DNA from: Salisaeta longa DSM 21114
Lineage (GTDB): Bacteria > Bacteroidota > Rhodothermia > Rhodothermales > Salinibacteraceae
Length of the DNA stretch: 64,000 nt
Assembly: GCF_000419585.1 (NCBI RefSeq)
Contig: NZ_ATTH01000001.1
Coordinates: 2,006,005-2,070,004, forward strand
Direction: 5' to 3'
Position 1 is the stretch's first letter; every line of letters starts with the position of its first letter. Below, piece after piece: positions 36,604 through 48,200 of the stretch. Both the position numbers and the translations under genes were made by a program. The notes beneath the pieces were generated by a model. The model searched no databases. It had not been told where the DNA came from and was given only the letters and a program-made list of their open reading frames with translations.

Positions 36604-38400
36604 TCAGCGTCCAAACAGCGCGAGCCCCGCGCCCAGGGCCAACAGCCCGGCCCACAGCCACACTGCCGCCCCCTGCACCGCGGCCAGGACGCCCGCGATG
36701 ATGCAGGCCCCCGCAATGATGCCGCTGCGCAGATCGGCCAGCGGATTGCCCTCAGGCGCGCGGTTGCTCAGCCGCCCCTCAAGCGCGTGCGCCCCGGAGG
36801 AGAGCAGCTCGGGCAGCTGCACCATCAGGTCGAGCACCTCGGGCATCCCGCTGATCAGCTCGCGGCTTAGCCGTCGCGGATCGAACCGTTCCCGAAAGAT
36901 GGAGCGCACGTGTGCACGCGACACTTCCATCACGTCGAGCGACGGATCGAGCGTGCGCCCAACGCCCTCAAACGTCACCAACGCCTTCACCATCAGCGTC
37001 ATCTCCACCGGAAAAAACACGCGATAGCGCGCGCCTAAACTCAGCGACTCCAAAATCATGTGGGCAATACTGGGCGCCCGCCCGCGGCCCGCGGAAAAGT
37101 GCCGCACCAGGTCGGTCACGGCGCGCCGAAAGCCCTGCGGATCGCCGCCCTCGCCCACCCGCGCCATTTCCAGCAGATACCGCGCCGCATTCTCCACATC
37201 GCCCCGCACCAGCGCGTAAAAATAATAGAGCATCCGCTGCCGCACGCGCGGCCCAAACCGCCCCACCATCCCCAAGTCGATAAAGCCTACCTTCAGGTCC
37301 TGTGGCGTGTCGCCCGGGATGATCTTCAAATTTCCGGCGTGCAAATCGGCGTGGAAGAAGCCGTCCTGGTACAGCATGCGAATGATGGCCGTTGCGCCCA
37401 GATCGATCACCCGTGCACGCTCCTCGGGCGAAAGCTGCCGTGCCGCCGCTGCCCCCGGCCGCAGCCCGTCAATGAACGACATGGTAAGCACATTTTCGGT
37501 GCTCAGGTGCCGGTAAATGGACGGAAAGACAATGCCGGGTTCCTCCTGGAAGTTGGCTGCAAACACCTCGGCATGGTCGGCCTCGAAGGTGTAATCGACC
37601 TCACGCAGCGTGTAGGCGCTAAACTCGTCAATGATTTGCTGCGGCTGGTACTGCGGGATGATCCATTGCAAGAACACCCCAAAAAACTCCAGCAGCTTCA
37701 AGTCGGAGGTCACCACATCGCGGCTGCCGGGCTTAATCACCTTCACGACCACGTCGTCGCCGGAAAGGGTGCGCGCGCGGTGCGCCTGGGCGATGGAGGC
37801 CGAGCCCAGCGGCTCCTCGTCGACCCACTGGAAATGATCCGCGACCGCGCCGCCCAGCTCCTCCCTCAAGATGTCCTGCACCTGCACGAACGGAATCGGC
37901 GGCAGGTGATCCATCAGCCGCTCCAGCTCCTTCGTGATGACCGGCGGCAAGAGGTCCTCGCGGATGGCCAGGATTTGGCCGAGTTTGGTAAAGGTGGGGC
38001 CTAAGATTTCGAGGCGCTTGCGCAGTTGTACCGGAAACGGCAGCGTGCGCAGGTCGCGTTGCACCAGGGGGCGCAGCAGAACGGCCAGCAGCCGCTTGCC
38101 CGGCGACCGCAGGCCGCGCGTTTGCACATCGGGCAGCGAGCGGACGTACGCCAGGTGCCCGCCCATGAGGAGCCCCACCACGTGGCGATACACCGTAAAG
38201 AAGCGCCGCAGCGCGCCCCGGTACGGCGCCAGCGGATCGAAGTCCGCGAGCGGCGAGCGCTGTTTTTGGCGCGCCTCAGCGGGGGACGGTTGGGCCTGTC
38301 CGTCGCCACGCGCTGAGGGCAACGCCGCCGCAGACGTCTCCTCGGACGCTCCGTGAGCAGCGGCCGTCGGGCGTGAGGACGATGAGGAGGCATCAGGCAT
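36604..38400 (-). CDS. ABC1/UbiB-family atypical kinase
   Basis: A 598-residue protein. The first 60 residues are low complexity (Ser, Ala). Then comes the ABC1 core with the KxGQ motif in TFTKLGQILAIREDLLP, the Ala-rich loop in EEPLGSASIAQAHRA with VVVKVIKPG providing the ATP-binding Lys, and the catalytic HADLHAGNLKI with LGMVG. Two hydrophobic helices end the protein (around 560-598). UbiB-type proteins support quinone synthesis or lipid distribution; here menaquinone is the probable quinone. An ATG ten codons upstream (38430) is possible. Confidence 0.9.
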   Translation of the reverse strand: MPDASSSSSRPTAAAHGASEETSAAALPSARGDGQAQPSPAEARQKQRSPLADFDPLAPYRGALRRFFTVYRHVVGLLMGGHLAYVRSLPDVQTRGLRSPGKRLLAVLLRPLVQRDLRTLPFPVQLRKRLEILGPTFTKLGQILAIREDLLPPVITKELERLMDHLPPIPFVQVQDILREELGGAVADHFQWVDEEPLGSASIAQAHRARTLSGDDVVVKVIKPGSRDVVTSDLKLLEFFGVFLQWIIPQYQPQQIIDEFSAYTLREVDYTFEADHAEVFAANFQEEPGIVFPSIYRHLSTENVLTMSFIDGLRPGAAAARQLSPEERARVIDLGATAIIRMLYQDGFFHADLHAGNLKIIPGDTPQDLKVGFIDLGMVGRFGPRVRQRMLYYFYALVRGDVENAARYLLEMARVGEGGDPQGFRRAVTDLVRHFSAGRGRAPSIAHMILESLSLGARYRVFFPVEMTLMVKALVTFEGVGRTLDPSLDVMEVSRAHVRSIFRERFDPRRLSRELISGMPEVLDLMVQLPELLSSGAHALEGRLSNRAPEGNPLADLRSGIIAGACIIAGVLAAVQGAAVWLWAGLLALGAGLALFGR

Positions 38401-38534
38401 AAGGGAGGCAGCACGCAAGCCAGCAGGCACAAACCGAACGGACCCTCAACATAGGGATCGACACGGCCGGGTGCAACGCGCTACCAGCAGCGTGCGCATT
38501 CGTCCGGTTGATACGTGGCGTCGCGGCACGCGTG

Positions 38535-39599
38535 CTAGCCGCCGTGCATCTGCTCGGAGACGTCGTGCACGGCTTCGATGAAGGCGCGCGCGTGCTCGGG
38601 GTCGTGGGTGGGGTGCATGCCGTGGCCGAGGTTGGCGATGTGCGGCTGCGGCCCGAAGCCCGCGAGCATGTCGTGGACGTGCCGCCGGATGTCGGCCGGG
38701 GCGGCATAGAGCGCGCAGGGGTCGAGGTTGCCCTGCAGCACCGCCCGCGCGCCTACCGTCTGCCGTGCCGCGGCGGGGTCCATGGTCCAGTCGAGGCTGA
38801 TGACGTCGTACGGCGTGTCGGCCAGGGCATCCAGCGCGTAGGGCGCGCCCTTGGCAAACACAATGGCCGGGGTGTCGGGATGGGCTGCTTTCACGCGCTC
38901 GGCAATTGCCGTGAGGTACGGCAGGCCGAACGTCTGAAACGTAGACGGGCCAAGCAGGCCCGCCCACGAGTCGAACACCTGCACGAGCTGCGCGCCGGCG
39001 TCGATCTGCCGCACGAGGTAGTCGCCGATGAGGGTAGCGAGGCGTTCGAGGAGCGCGTGCGCCGCGTCGGGATGGCGGTACAGCCAGGCCCGCGCTTGTT
39101 TGTAGGTCTTGCTGCCGCCCCCCTCAATCATGTAGGCCATGAGCGTCCACGGCGCCCCGGCAAAGCCGATGAGCGGCACCCGGCCGTCGAGGCGATGGCG
39201 CGTGAGCGTAAGGGCCTCAAACACGTGCCCGAGGGCCGCGTCTAGGTCGGGCGTGACGAGCCGATCGAGGGCCGCGGGCCCATCCAGCGGCTCGGGAAAG
39301 TGCGGGCCCTTGCCCGGCACCATCTCTACCGTGAGCCCCAGCGCCTGCGGGATGACGAGGATGTCCGAAAAGATGATCGCCGCATCCAGCGGAAAGCGCT
39401 CGATGGGCTGCAGCGTCACCTCGGCGGCCAGCTCGGGCGTGCCCACCACCTCAAAAAAGGAATGCTTGGCGCGCACCGCCTGGTACTCCGGCAGGTAGCG
39501 TCCGGCCTGGCGCATCATCCACACCGGCGTGCGGGCGGTGGGCGCCCCGCGGGCCGCGCGGAGGATCAAGTCGTTTTGCAGGGGCGGAAACGAAGGCAT
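38535..39599 (-). CDS. hemE: Uroporphyrinogen decarboxylase
   Basis: A 354-residue haem-pathway enzyme that removes four carboxyl groups from uroporphyrinogen III to give coproporphyrinogen III. The N-terminal PVWMMRQAGRYLPEYQ with the substrate-binding Arg residues, the segment IIFSDILVIPQALGL with the catalytic Asp, and GFAGAPWTLMAYMIEGGGSKT are diagnostic. The start at 39599 is preferred over 39626 because it matches the usual N terminus. It stands alone without other hem genes in view. Confidence 0.97.
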   Translation of the reverse strand: MPSFPPLQNDLILRAARGAPTARTPVWMMRQAGRYLPEYQAVRAKHSFFEVVGTPELAAEVTLQPIERFPLDAAIIFSDILVIPQALGLTVEMVPGKGPHFPEPLDGPAALDRLVTPDLDAALGHVFEALTLTRHRLDGRVPLIGFAGAPWTLMAYMIEGGGSKTYKQARAWLYRHPDAAHALLERLATLIGDYLVRQIDAGAQLVQVFDSWAGLLGPSTFQTFGLPYLTAIAERVKAAHPDTPAIVFAKGAPYALDALADTPYDVISLDWTMDPAAARQTVGARAVLQGNLDPCALYAAPADIRRHVHDMLAGFGPQPHIANLGHGMHPTHDPEHARAFIEAVHDVSEQMHGG

Positions 39600-39686
39600 A
39601 ACAACGGGTCCAATCAGAGCAGACAAGCGAACGCCCGGCAGCTCGTTGGAAAGCCACCGGGCGCATGGCCATAAGCCGACCGCTGG

Positions 39687-40616
39687 TTACGAAGCGGGTT
39701 CCGCAGCGGGCGGGCCATCGTACAGGTATTTGCGGAGAAACTGCGTGGCCTTGTCCCACGCATCGGCCGCGGCCTTCGGGCTGAAGCTGGTGCCCGAGGG
39801 GTTTGCAAATGCGTGGCCGGCATCCTCATAGATGTAGATGTTGGCCGTTACGCCGGCCTGCTCCAGCATCTCCTCGAAGTCCGTCACCCCTTCCACCGGA
39901 ATGCTGCCATCCTGGCCGCCGTAAAATCCTACGATGGGAAAGGCGATGGGGCGCACGTCGCTCGGCTCAACGCCTTCCACGCGACCGTAGTACACCACGG
40001 CGCCGTTCCACGCCTTCGGCTGATTGACCGCTGCCTGCAGGGCCATGCCGCCGCCAAAGCAAAAGCCCATTACGGCCACCTCGGGCGCGCCGCTCTCGGT
40101 ACGCAGGAAGGTTTGCGCCGCCGCAAGGTTGGCCAGCAGCTGGTCCTCGTTCTGCATCGCGGTCGACATCAAGTCGCGAGCGCCTTCGGGCGTTTCCGCC
40201 GTCATGCCGTTGTAGAGGTCCACAGCCAGCACGCGGTAGCCCTCGCCCGCCACGCGGCGCGCATAGGCCCGAATGTTGTCGTTGAGGCCCCACCATTCAT
40301 GGATGAGCACCACGCCCGGCAGCTGGGTGCTGTCGGGGGTAAGGCCGCGCTGCGCAAGCACCGAATCGGCATTCATCGGCTCCGCCATGTAGCCCGTCAC
40401 CGCCTCGCCGGCATCGGTGGTGTGGTACGACACGGTGGCCGCGTTTACCGGAATGTGAGGCTCGCGCACGGCCGCCGTGGCCTCGGGCGTATCCCCCTGA
40501 TGCTGCTGCGCCATGCTGTCGGCATACGAAGCGTCGGCCGGCGCATCGGACGAGGAGCCGCCGCATGCGGCCAGTACAAAGGCACAAAGGAGAAGAACCG
40601 GGACGGAGCGCATCAT
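39687..40616 (-). CDS. Dienelactone hydrolase-family lipoprotein
   Basis: A 309-residue alpha/beta hydrolase. The signal peptide ends in lipobox VLAAC followed by a Gly/Ser linker, so it is lipid-anchored in the periplasm or outer membrane. The DLH core includes VVLIHEWWGLNDNIR, the nucleophile Cys in MGFCFGGGMAL, the acidic residue in YGGQDGSIP, and the histidine in EDAGHAFANPSG. Cytosolic dienelactone hydrolases act on aromatic breakdown products; the substrate of this exported form is unknown. Twin ATG codons at 40616 and 40613 are both possible. Confidence 0.88.
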   Translation of the reverse strand: MMRSVPVLLLCAFVLAACGGSSSDAPADASYADSMAQQHQGDTPEATAAVREPHIPVNAATVSYHTTDAGEAVTGYMAEPMNADSVLAQRGLTPDSTQLPGVVLIHEWWGLNDNIRAYARRVAGEGYRVLAVDLYNGMTAETPEGARDLMSTAMQNEDQLLANLAAAQTFLRTESGAPEVAVMGFCFGGGMALQAAVNQPKAWNGAVVYYGRVEGVEPSDVRPIAFPIVGFYGGQDGSIPVEGVTDFEEMLEQAGVTANIYIYEDAGHAFANPSGTSFSPKAAADAWDKATQFLRKYLYDGPPAAEPAS

Positions 40617-40861
40617 GGGGCTGGGCGGACGTTTCAACAATCAGTGGACGGTGTGCACGTGTAGCATACCACGGGCCGTTCCTCCTGCGCAAGGCGCTAC
40701 ACAAAGATGTTACGGCTTCGCCGCCCGCGCGCCCCGCGAAGCATGGTTGAATTGTGTCGTGGACGCGCGCTGCGCTCCCGCCTCGGCGTTAGACCGCGGA
40801 AACTTCAGCCGGGTCGCCCGTTTCCGCTACGATCCTTCTACTCGGCCAATACGCTCCTTCC

Positions 40862-42679
40862 ATGCAGCAGACCAACCTCCGCGACATCGCCATTGTGGCG
40901 CACGTCGACCACGGCAAAACCACCCTCGTCGATGCCATGCTGTGGCAAAGCGGCACGTTTCGGGACAACGAGGACGTGCAGGAGCGCGTGATGGACTCGA
41001 TGGACCTGGAGCGCGAAAAGGGCATCACCATCATGGCCAAGAATACGGCGGTGCGCTACGGCGAACACAAGATCAACATCGTCGATACGCCGGGCCACGC
41101 CGATTTTGGCGGCGAGGTGGAGCGCACCCTGCGCATGGTGGATGGCATCATGCTGCTTGTGGATGCCGCCGAGGGGCCGCTGCCGCAAACCCGCTTTGTG
41201 GTGCAGAAGGCCCTAGAGCTGGAGCTGCCTGCCATCGTGGTGCTCAACAAGATCGACCGGAAGGACGCGCGCCCCGACGAGACGCTGGACGCCATCTACG
41301 ACTTGTTCATCGACCTGGGCGCCGATGCCGAGCAGATCGAGTTTCCGGTGCTGTACACCATCGCCACCGAGGGCCGCTGCACCACCAACCTCGACGATGA
41401 CGACGCCTGGACGGACCTGCATCCGCTCCTCGACCAAATTCTGGAGACCGTACCGCCGCCCGCGGGCGACCCCAGCGCCACGCTGCAAGTGCTCGTCACC
41501 AGCGTGCAGCGCGACAACTACCTCGGCCCGGTGGCCGTGGGCCGCGTCGAGCAAGGCACGCTCAGCAACCGCCAGCGCGTGAGCCTGTGCCACCGCGACG
41601 GCTCGCAAGAAACCGCCGAGGTGACGGCCCTCTTTACCTACGAGGGCCTGCAGCGCGTGGAGGCCGACACGGCCGGTCCGGGCGACATCGTGGCCGTGGC
41701 CGGGGTGGAGGGCATCGGGCTGGGCGAGAGCCTCTCGCATCCCGAAACGCCCGCGCCGCTCGATCCCGTGCACGTCGACGAGCCCACCCTCTCGATGGCT
41801 TTCCGCGTAAACAACGGACCGCTGAGCGGCCGCGAGGGCGACTACGTCACGTCGCGCCAGCTGCGCGACCGCCTCTTCGACGAGGCCCGCAACAACCTCG
41901 CGATCCGCGTTGAAGACACCGACGCCGCCGACACGCTGCTCGTGTACGGCCGCGGCGAGCTGCAAATGGCCATCCTCATCGAACAGATGCGCCGCGAGGG
42001 CTACGAGTTTTGCGTGGGCATGCCGCAGGTCATCACCAAAACCATCGATGGCCAGCAGATGGAGCCCTACGAAATTGCCGAGGTCGACATTCCCGAAACG
42101 CACATGGGCGTCGTGATGGAGCGCCTTGGCGAACGCAAGGGCACCATGCAGCACATGGTGAACAACGGCACGGGCCGCGTGCGCCTCACCTTTCGCGTGC
42201 CCAGCCGCGGGCTCATTGGCTACCGCTCGAAGTTTCTGACCGACACCAAGGGAACCGGTCTGCTCACGCACCGCTTTGAGGACTTTGGGCCGTGGGCCGG
42301 CGAGATTCCGCACCGCACCACCGGCGCCCTCGTCGCGGACCGCCAGGGCAAGGCCACCGGCTACGCGCTGCTGAACCTGCAAGACCGCGGCACCTTCTTC
42401 GTGGCGCCGGGCGATGCCGTATACGAAGGCATGATCGTGGGCGAAAACAACCGCCCGCAAGATCTGGACGTCAACATCACGAAGGAGAAGAAGCTCACGA
42501 ACATGCGCGCGGCCGCCGGCGAAGAGCTCGAGCGCCTGCCCCCGCCCCGCGACCTGTCGCTGGAAGAAGCCATCGAGTTTATCCGCTCGGACGAGCTCAT
42601 CGAGATTACGCCCAAGCGCTTTCGCCTGCGCAAGCTCTACCTGGACCCGCACAAGCGCAAAAAGGCGCAGATGGCGTAG
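40862..42679 (+). CDS. typA: Ribosome-associated GTPase TypA/BipA
   Basis: A 605-residue translational GTPase. G-motifs: G1 AHVDHGKTT, switch I with REKGITI, G3 [15 protein letters not shown]4 NKIDR. The C-terminal half carries the EF-G-like domains III and V and the BipA-specific domain ([42 protein letters not shown]). It binds the ribosome and supports assembly or translation under stress. It is followed on the same strand by rsgA, another ribosome GTPase, 59 bases later. Confidence 0.97.
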   Translation: MQQTNLRDIAIVAHVDHGKTTLVDAMLWQSGTFRDNEDVQERVMDSMDLEREKGITIMAKNTAVRYGEHKINIVDTPGHADFGGEVERTLRMVDGIMLLVDAAEGPLPQTRFVVQKALELELPAIVVLNKIDRKDARPDETLDAIYDLFIDLGADAEQIEFPVLYTIATEGRCTTNLDDDDAWTDLHPLLDQILETVPPPAGDPSATLQVLVTSVQRDNYLGPVAVGRVEQGTLSNRQRVSLCHRDGSQETAEVTALFTYEGLQRVEADTAGPGDIVAVAGVEGIGLGESLSHPETPAPLDPVHVDEPTLSMAFRVNNGPLSGREGDYVTSRQLRDRLFDEARNNLAIRVEDTDAADTLLVYGRGELQMAILIEQMRREGYEFCVGMPQVITKTIDGQQMEPYEIAEVDIPETHMGVVMERLGERKGTMQHMVNNGTGRVRLTFRVPSRGLIGYRSKFLTDTKGTGLLTHRFEDFGPWAGEIPHRTTGALVADRQGKATGYALLNLQDRGTFFVAPGDAVYEGMIVGENNRPQDLDVNITKEKKLTNMRAAAGEELERLPPPRDLSLEEAIEFIRSDELIEITPKRFRLRKLYLDPHKRKKAQMA

Positions 42680-42738
42680 CGTTGGCTTTCGCCCCACGCC
42701 GCCGAGCGCGCCTGCGCTCCTGTTGATTGCTTCTGCCT

Positions 42739-43704
42739 ATGGCCGAGACCGCCCACCGCGAAGGCATCGTGACCCGCTCCACCGGCAGCTGGTATGACGT
42801 ACGCACCGACGACGGCACGACGGTGCCCGCCCGGGTGCGTGGCAAGTTTCGTCTGGCCGATAACGACGTGACCAATCCCGTGGCCGTGGGCGACCGGGTG
42901 ACGCTGCGGATGAACGAGCAGGACGATACGGGCCTTATCGTGGACATTCACGAGCGTACGACCAAGCTCAGCCGCCGCGCGGCGGGCCGGCGGGCCGGCG
43001 AGGAGCACGTAATCGTGGCAAATGTGGACCGGGCCTGGGCCGTGCAGGCGGTCGATCTGCCGCGCTTCAATCCGGGCTTCGTGGACCGCTTTCTGGTCAT
43101 GGCCGAGGTGTTCGATCTGCCCGCGGGCATCATCCTCAACAAGATCGACCTCATGGACGACATCTCGTCCGAACACGCCGCTGCGGTGGACGACTTCTGC
43201 ACGCTGTACAACGACCTGGGCTACCCGGTGCTGCCAACCAGCGCCACCGCGCCGGCCAACATCGACCTGCTGCGCGAGGCCCTACACGATGAAGTGAGCG
43301 TCGTGACGGGGCCCTCGGGCACGGGCAAGTCGAGCTTGCTTAACGCCGTTGAGGATACGCTGGACGTAGCCACCGGCGCGGTGAGCCAGAAGACGCGCAA
43401 GGGCACGCACACCACCACCTACGCCACGCTGCACCCGCTTTCCTTTGGCGGCTACATCGTGGATACGCCGGGCATCCGCGAGTTTGGGCTGCTGGACATG
43501 CACCCGGCCGACCTGTGCCACTTCTTCGTGGAGTTCATCCCCTACCTGGACGACTGCCGCTTTCCCGACTGCACGCACGACCATGAGCCGGGCTGCGCGG
43601 TGAAGGACGCCGTAGACGCGGGCGCCATCCACCCGATGCGCTACGAGAGCTACTGCAACATCTTGTACTCGCTGCAGGACGGCCAGGAAGGCACCGGACG
43701 GTAG
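42739..43704 (+). CDS. rsgA: Small ribosomal subunit biogenesis GTPase RsgA
   Basis: A 321-residue circularly permuted GTPase: an N-terminal OB fold (GIVTRSTGSWYDVRTDDG), G4 NKIDL before G1 GPSGTGKSSLLN, and G3 DTPGIREFG. The C-terminal zinc knuckle is Cys-x4-Cys-x-His-x5-Cys in CRFPDCTHDHEPGC. It acts late in 30S assembly. A TTG four codons upstream is possible, but ATG 42739 fits the family start. Paired with typA, a likely ribosome-assembly operon. Confidence 0.96.
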   Translation: MAETAHREGIVTRSTGSWYDVRTDDGTTVPARVRGKFRLADNDVTNPVAVGDRVTLRMNEQDDTGLIVDIHERTTKLSRRAAGRRAGEEHVIVANVDRAWAVQAVDLPRFNPGFVDRFLVMAEVFDLPAGIILNKIDLMDDISSEHAAAVDDFCTLYNDLGYPVLPTSATAPANIDLLREALHDEVSVVTGPSGTGKSSLLNAVEDTLDVATGAVSQKTRKGTHTTTYATLHPLSFGGYIVDTPGIREFGLLDMHPADLCHFFVEFIPYLDDCRFPDCTHDHEPGCAVKDAVDAGAIHPMRYESYCNILYSLQDGQEGTGR

Positions 43705-43830
43705 CAAACAAAGCGCTGGCTGGAACGTCAGCAGGTCAGCAGGTGAGCGCGTGGCAGCCCGCACGCAAAGAGGGAATCGCCGCCCTGCGACGATCCCCTC
43801 CATGCCCGTTTGCCGCCTTGCCCGCTTGGC

Positions 43831-45210
43831 TCACGCCCCGCTGTAATACGGATTCTGCTCCAGCGCCGGATTGGCGTCGATCTCGCGCTGCGGGATCGGG
43901 TAGAGAATCTGGCCCGAGTCGTACGGGATGGAGCCTACGCTGCGCTGCGTGCGCTTCAGGTCGTGCAGGAGGTTGCCCTCGAAGGAGAGCTCCAACCGCC
44001 GCTCGCGCAAAATGTCGGACACCGTCACGCTGCTCACCGCGCTGAGCCCCGCCCGCTGGCGCACGATGCTCACATCTTCGGCGGGCGTGTTGGGCCCCAC
44101 GCCCGCGCCCGACCGCAGATTTCCCTCGGCGCGCGTCAGGTACAGCTCGGCAAGGCGCACCACCGGGATGTTGGCCTGATCGGCCTCATCGTCGCGCCAC
44201 TTTGCGGTGCGCACCACGCTTTCGCCGTCGACGTAGAAGAACGCGCCGCGTGCGTCGCCGGCAGCGTAGCGGTTCAGGTGTTGCTGCTGGATGTCGATGT
44301 CGCCGCGGCCGCCGTTCTCCTGCGACCCGTAAAACGTGTTCAGGTCGTTGGTGCCATCCTGCGCCGTAACCTGTATCGCGAAGATGTACTCCGGAATGTC
44401 ACTCACGTTGTTGAACGCCTGCGCAAACGTGGGCGCGAGCTGATACAGGTCCGACTCGATCACGCGATTGGCCGCTTCCGCTGCCAGTTGGTAGCGCCCC
44501 TGCATCAGGTAGACGCGTGAGAGGATGGCGCTCGCCGCGTAGGTATCGGCAAAGAAGCCGTTGCTCTCCGGAAGCAGGCTCGCCGCGGTGGTCAGATCGT
44601 CGATCGCCTGTTGATAAACCGCCGCAACGCTTGCGCGGGGCACGTTCAGGTTTTCGCCAATCTCGCGGGTGGGCTCCAGCACCAGCGGCACGCCCGGCGC
44701 TTGGTCCGGATTGCCAGCGCTCCACGGCGGGCCAAAGAGGCGCACGAGCTCGAAGTACAGCATGCCCCGAATGAAGAGCGCCTCACCGCGCACGCGCTCG
44801 GCCGTGGCAGCGTCGTCAAAGACGTCCACCGCGCTGAGCACGTTGTTGGCAATGTTGATCGTCTCGTAGGCGTCGGTCCACTGGGCCTCAATGAAGCTGT
44901 TGCTCACGAGGATATTTTTGTTCCAGATGGCCGCCGGCTGCTCGAAGGTGCCGGTCCATTGCACATCGCCGTTGTCAGCCAGCAGGTCGGGCGACATCAT
45001 GTACTGCCCGCCGTACAAGTCGGCATCGCCAAGGGCGTTGTAGGCGCCTACCAGCGCCGCCTCAACGTTTTGCGGCGTAGCGAGCGCCGTTTCTGAGGGA
45101 ATCGATTGTTTGGGCGTGCGCTCCAGGAAGCTGTCGCAGGCGCTGAGCACCAGGAGAGCGCCCGTGAGCAAGAGGGCTGTTCGTGCAGTAAGGAAGGATG
45201 GAATAGACAT
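43831..45210 (-). CDS. SusD/RagB-family nutrient-binding lipoprotein
   Basis: A 459-residue lipoprotein (lipobox VLSAC) with the SusD start CDSFLERTPKQSIPS, TPQNVEAALVGAYNALGD and the TPR-like helices of the family. The C terminus ends RTQRSVGSIPYDSGQILYPIPQREIDANPALEQNP, split typical SusD ending with the phrase PIPQREID. It sits on the outer surface over the SusC channel and captures oligosaccharides or peptides. It follows susC by 51 bases, so both are in one operon. Confidence 0.95.
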   Translation of the reverse strand: MSIPSFLTARTALLLTGALLVLSACDSFLERTPKQSIPSETALATPQNVEAALVGAYNALGDADLYGGQYMMSPDLLADNGDVQWTGTFEQPAAIWNKNILVSNSFIEAQWTDAYETINIANNVLSAVDVFDDAATAERVRGEALFIRGMLYFELVRLFGPPWSAGNPDQAPGVPLVLEPTREIGENLNVPRASVAAVYQQAIDDLTTAASLLPESNGFFADTYAASAILSRVYLMQGRYQLAAEAANRVIESDLYQLAPTFAQAFNNVSDIPEYIFAIQVTAQDGTNDLNTFYGSQENGGRGDIDIQQQHLNRYAAGDARGAFFYVDGESVVRTAKWRDDEADQANIPVVRLAELYLTRAEGNLRSGAGVGPNTPAEDVSIVRQRAGLSAVSSVTVSDILRERRLELSFEGNLLHDLKRTQRSVGSIPYDSGQILYPIPQREIDANPALEQNPYYSGA

Positions 45211-45261
45211 AAGGTCGGTAGCAGAAAGTAGGTGGGACGGTTGCGCAGGCTGGGTGCAGCG

Positions 45262-48200
45262 TTAGAAGCTAAACTGCAATCCGCCGCTGATGGAGCGGGC
45301 CTGCGGGGCGGAGTAAAACTCGTTGCCGAGGCCGATATTGCCCGCTGCAAAGTCGGCGTTAACCTCGGGGTCCCACCACGGGTACTTGGTAAAGGTGAGC
45401 AGATTGATGCCTGTTACGTAGACGCGCGCCCGGCTCAGCCCCACCGATTCCAGAAACCGGGAGGGGACGTTGTAGGCGAACGTCACGTTTTTGAGGCGCA
45501 GGTACGAGGCGTCGTACAAGAAGCGGCTCGATTCGGTGCCGCCGTTGTTCACGAACAAGCGGGCCTCGGGTACGTCCGTTTGGTCGCCTGGCTCTTGCCA
45601 CGCATCGAGCTGGGTGGCGAGCTGGTTGTCCAGGAACCGCGCATTCGAGGTTTTGAACGTGCCGCCCCCATCGAACACCTGCTTTCCGTATTCAAACTGG
45701 AACAGGAAGCTGAGGCTGAAGCCCTTGTACGACAGCTCGTTGCCCACGCCGCCCGTAAAGTCGGGGTGCGGGCTGCCGACCACCACACGGTTCGCTTCGT
45801 TGGGATTGGTGGTGGTGGCCTCCGGATTGACGATGTCGCCGTTGGCATTGCGCTCATTGACGTAGTAGAGCGCATCGCCCGTTTGCGGGTCGACGCCGGC
45901 GTACTCATACGTGTAAAACACGCCAATCGGCTCGCCCTCAACGGCGCGGTTCACAAAGCCGCCCTCAATCACCTGTCCGTTGATGTCGGTGATCTTATTG
46001 CGGTTCAGCGCAAAGTTGATCGACGAGGTCCAGTTGAAGCTGCTGCTTTGCACGTTTTGCGTTTCGACGAGCGCTTCGATGCCCCAGTTTTGCAGGTTTC
46101 CGAGGTTCACCGTGCGCGACAGAAAGCCCGATGTGCCGGGTACGTTCACGCCCAGCAGCAGGTCGCGGGTTTCCTTGCGGTAGTAGTCTGCCTCTAGCGT
46201 GATGCGGTCGTTAAACAGCCCCAGGTTGATGCCAGTGTTGAGCTGGGCGGTTTGCTCCCATTTTAGATCGGGGTTCGGGGTTTGCACGGGCTGCGTGCCG
46301 GGAATCCCGCTGTAGCCCAAGCCGCCCCACAACGCCTGCGTGAGGAAGTTACCGATGCTCGCGTTCCCCGTAAGGCCATAGCTCGCGCGCAGCTTCAGGT
46401 AATTGATCGCCCCCACGTCGAAGAACGACTCTTGGCTCACCACCCATCCGCCGGAAACCGCCGGAAAGAACCCAAAGCGGTTGTTGGCGCCAAAGCGCGA
46501 GGAGCCCTCGTAGCGCCCACTAAGCGTGAGAAAGTACCGATCGTCGTAGCCGTAGTTGGCGCGCGCAAAGTAGGCCAGGAAGCTGTAGCCCGTCTCGTAC
46601 GCCCCGCCGCCCGTGATCTCGGCCGCGCTGTTCACCTGACCGAAGCTGTCGTTGGGGAACTGCTCGCCCTGCACAAACGACCCGTCTTGCTGCACGGCCT
46701 GTATGCTCGTTCCTACCGTGCCCTTCACGTCGTGGACGCCATTGAACGCCCGATCGTACGTCAAGAATGCATTGGCGTTGTAGTTCACCACACGATCCCA
46801 CGCGTTAACCCCCAACCCGCGGGCCGCGCCGGTATTGTCGGCCACTTGGCTGTTGAAGTACTGATCTTCGTTCTGATCCAGCACATCGATGCCAAATTGT
46901 CCACGCAGCTTCAGCGTGGGCAAGAACGAATACTCGGCAAACGCGCTACCAATGCTGCGAAAGATGCGCGTGTCGTACCGCACATTGCCCTGATACAAGA
47001 GGTTGTTGAAGTACAGGGTCTCGGTGTTCAGGTCGTCGGTGGGCACGTACTGCTGCAGGTAGCCGTTGGGCCCGGTGGCAATGCCTTCGGTCTGCGGCTG
47101 ATAGATCGGCGAGATCGGCATCTGCGCGATCAACTGCATGGGCGTCGAGAACTGATTATCATCCGGCAAGCGCGTGTGCTTCACGCGGGTCAGGCTGAGC
47201 TTACCGCCCACGTTAAACCGATCGTTGAACGTGTGATCGACATTCACGCGGCCCGCGATTTTGTCGTAGTTATCGCGGATGAGGATGCCGTCTTGGATGT
47301 TGTACGTCCCCGACAGGTAAAAGCGCGTGTCCGCATCGCCGCCGCGCGCGCTGATGTCGGCCTGAAAGCCGCCAGCATCGTCGCGGAACGCCTGGTCTTG
47401 CCAGTTGGCATCCACCTGCTGCTCCCGCCAGTTGGTGCCCCGTGCAAAAAAATCGAAGTAAAAGGTCTCCAGCACAAAATCTTTCCAGTAGGCAATGGCC
47501 GCCTCCCGGCTTGCGAAGGCACCGGCCGCGAACTCATCTTCGGCCCGGTTGATCGCCGCTTCCTGGTAGAAACTGACGTACTCCTGCGCGTTCATCATGT
47601 CCACCGTGTTGGTGGGGCTGCTTACCGTGCGCTGGATGTTGACCGTTACCTCCGAGCCGCCCCCGGCCACGCCACTCTTGGTGGTGATGAGCACCACGCC
47701 GTTGGAAGCGCGCGCGCCGTAGATGGCCGCAGCCGACGCGTCTTTCAGAATCTCGATCGACTTGATGTCGCTCACGTTTAGCTGCGCCAGCGGGTTGGTG
47801 GGCGCATCGTTACCCGACAGGTTTGGCGTCGTCAGCGGAATGCCGTCCACCACGTACAACGGCTCGTTGCTTGCCGAAATTGACGAAGCGCCGCGGATAC
47901 GCACCTGAATGCCTTGCCCCAGCTTGCCATTCCCGTTGGTAATCGTAACGCCAGCCACTTGGCCCTGCAGCGCTTCCTCAAAACTGTTTACCGGCTGGTT
48001 CTGGATGTCTTGCGCCGACACCTGCGCAATACTTCCGGTGATGGAGCGCTGCTCCTGCTCGCCGTACCCCACCTTCACGATCTGATCGAGCTCGCGGAAG
48101 TCGGGCTGCAGCGTCACATTGATCACCCGCTTGTTGCCCAGGGCCACCGTTTGCGTTTGATACCCGACGAAGGAGAACCGCAACGAATCGGCGCTGCTTG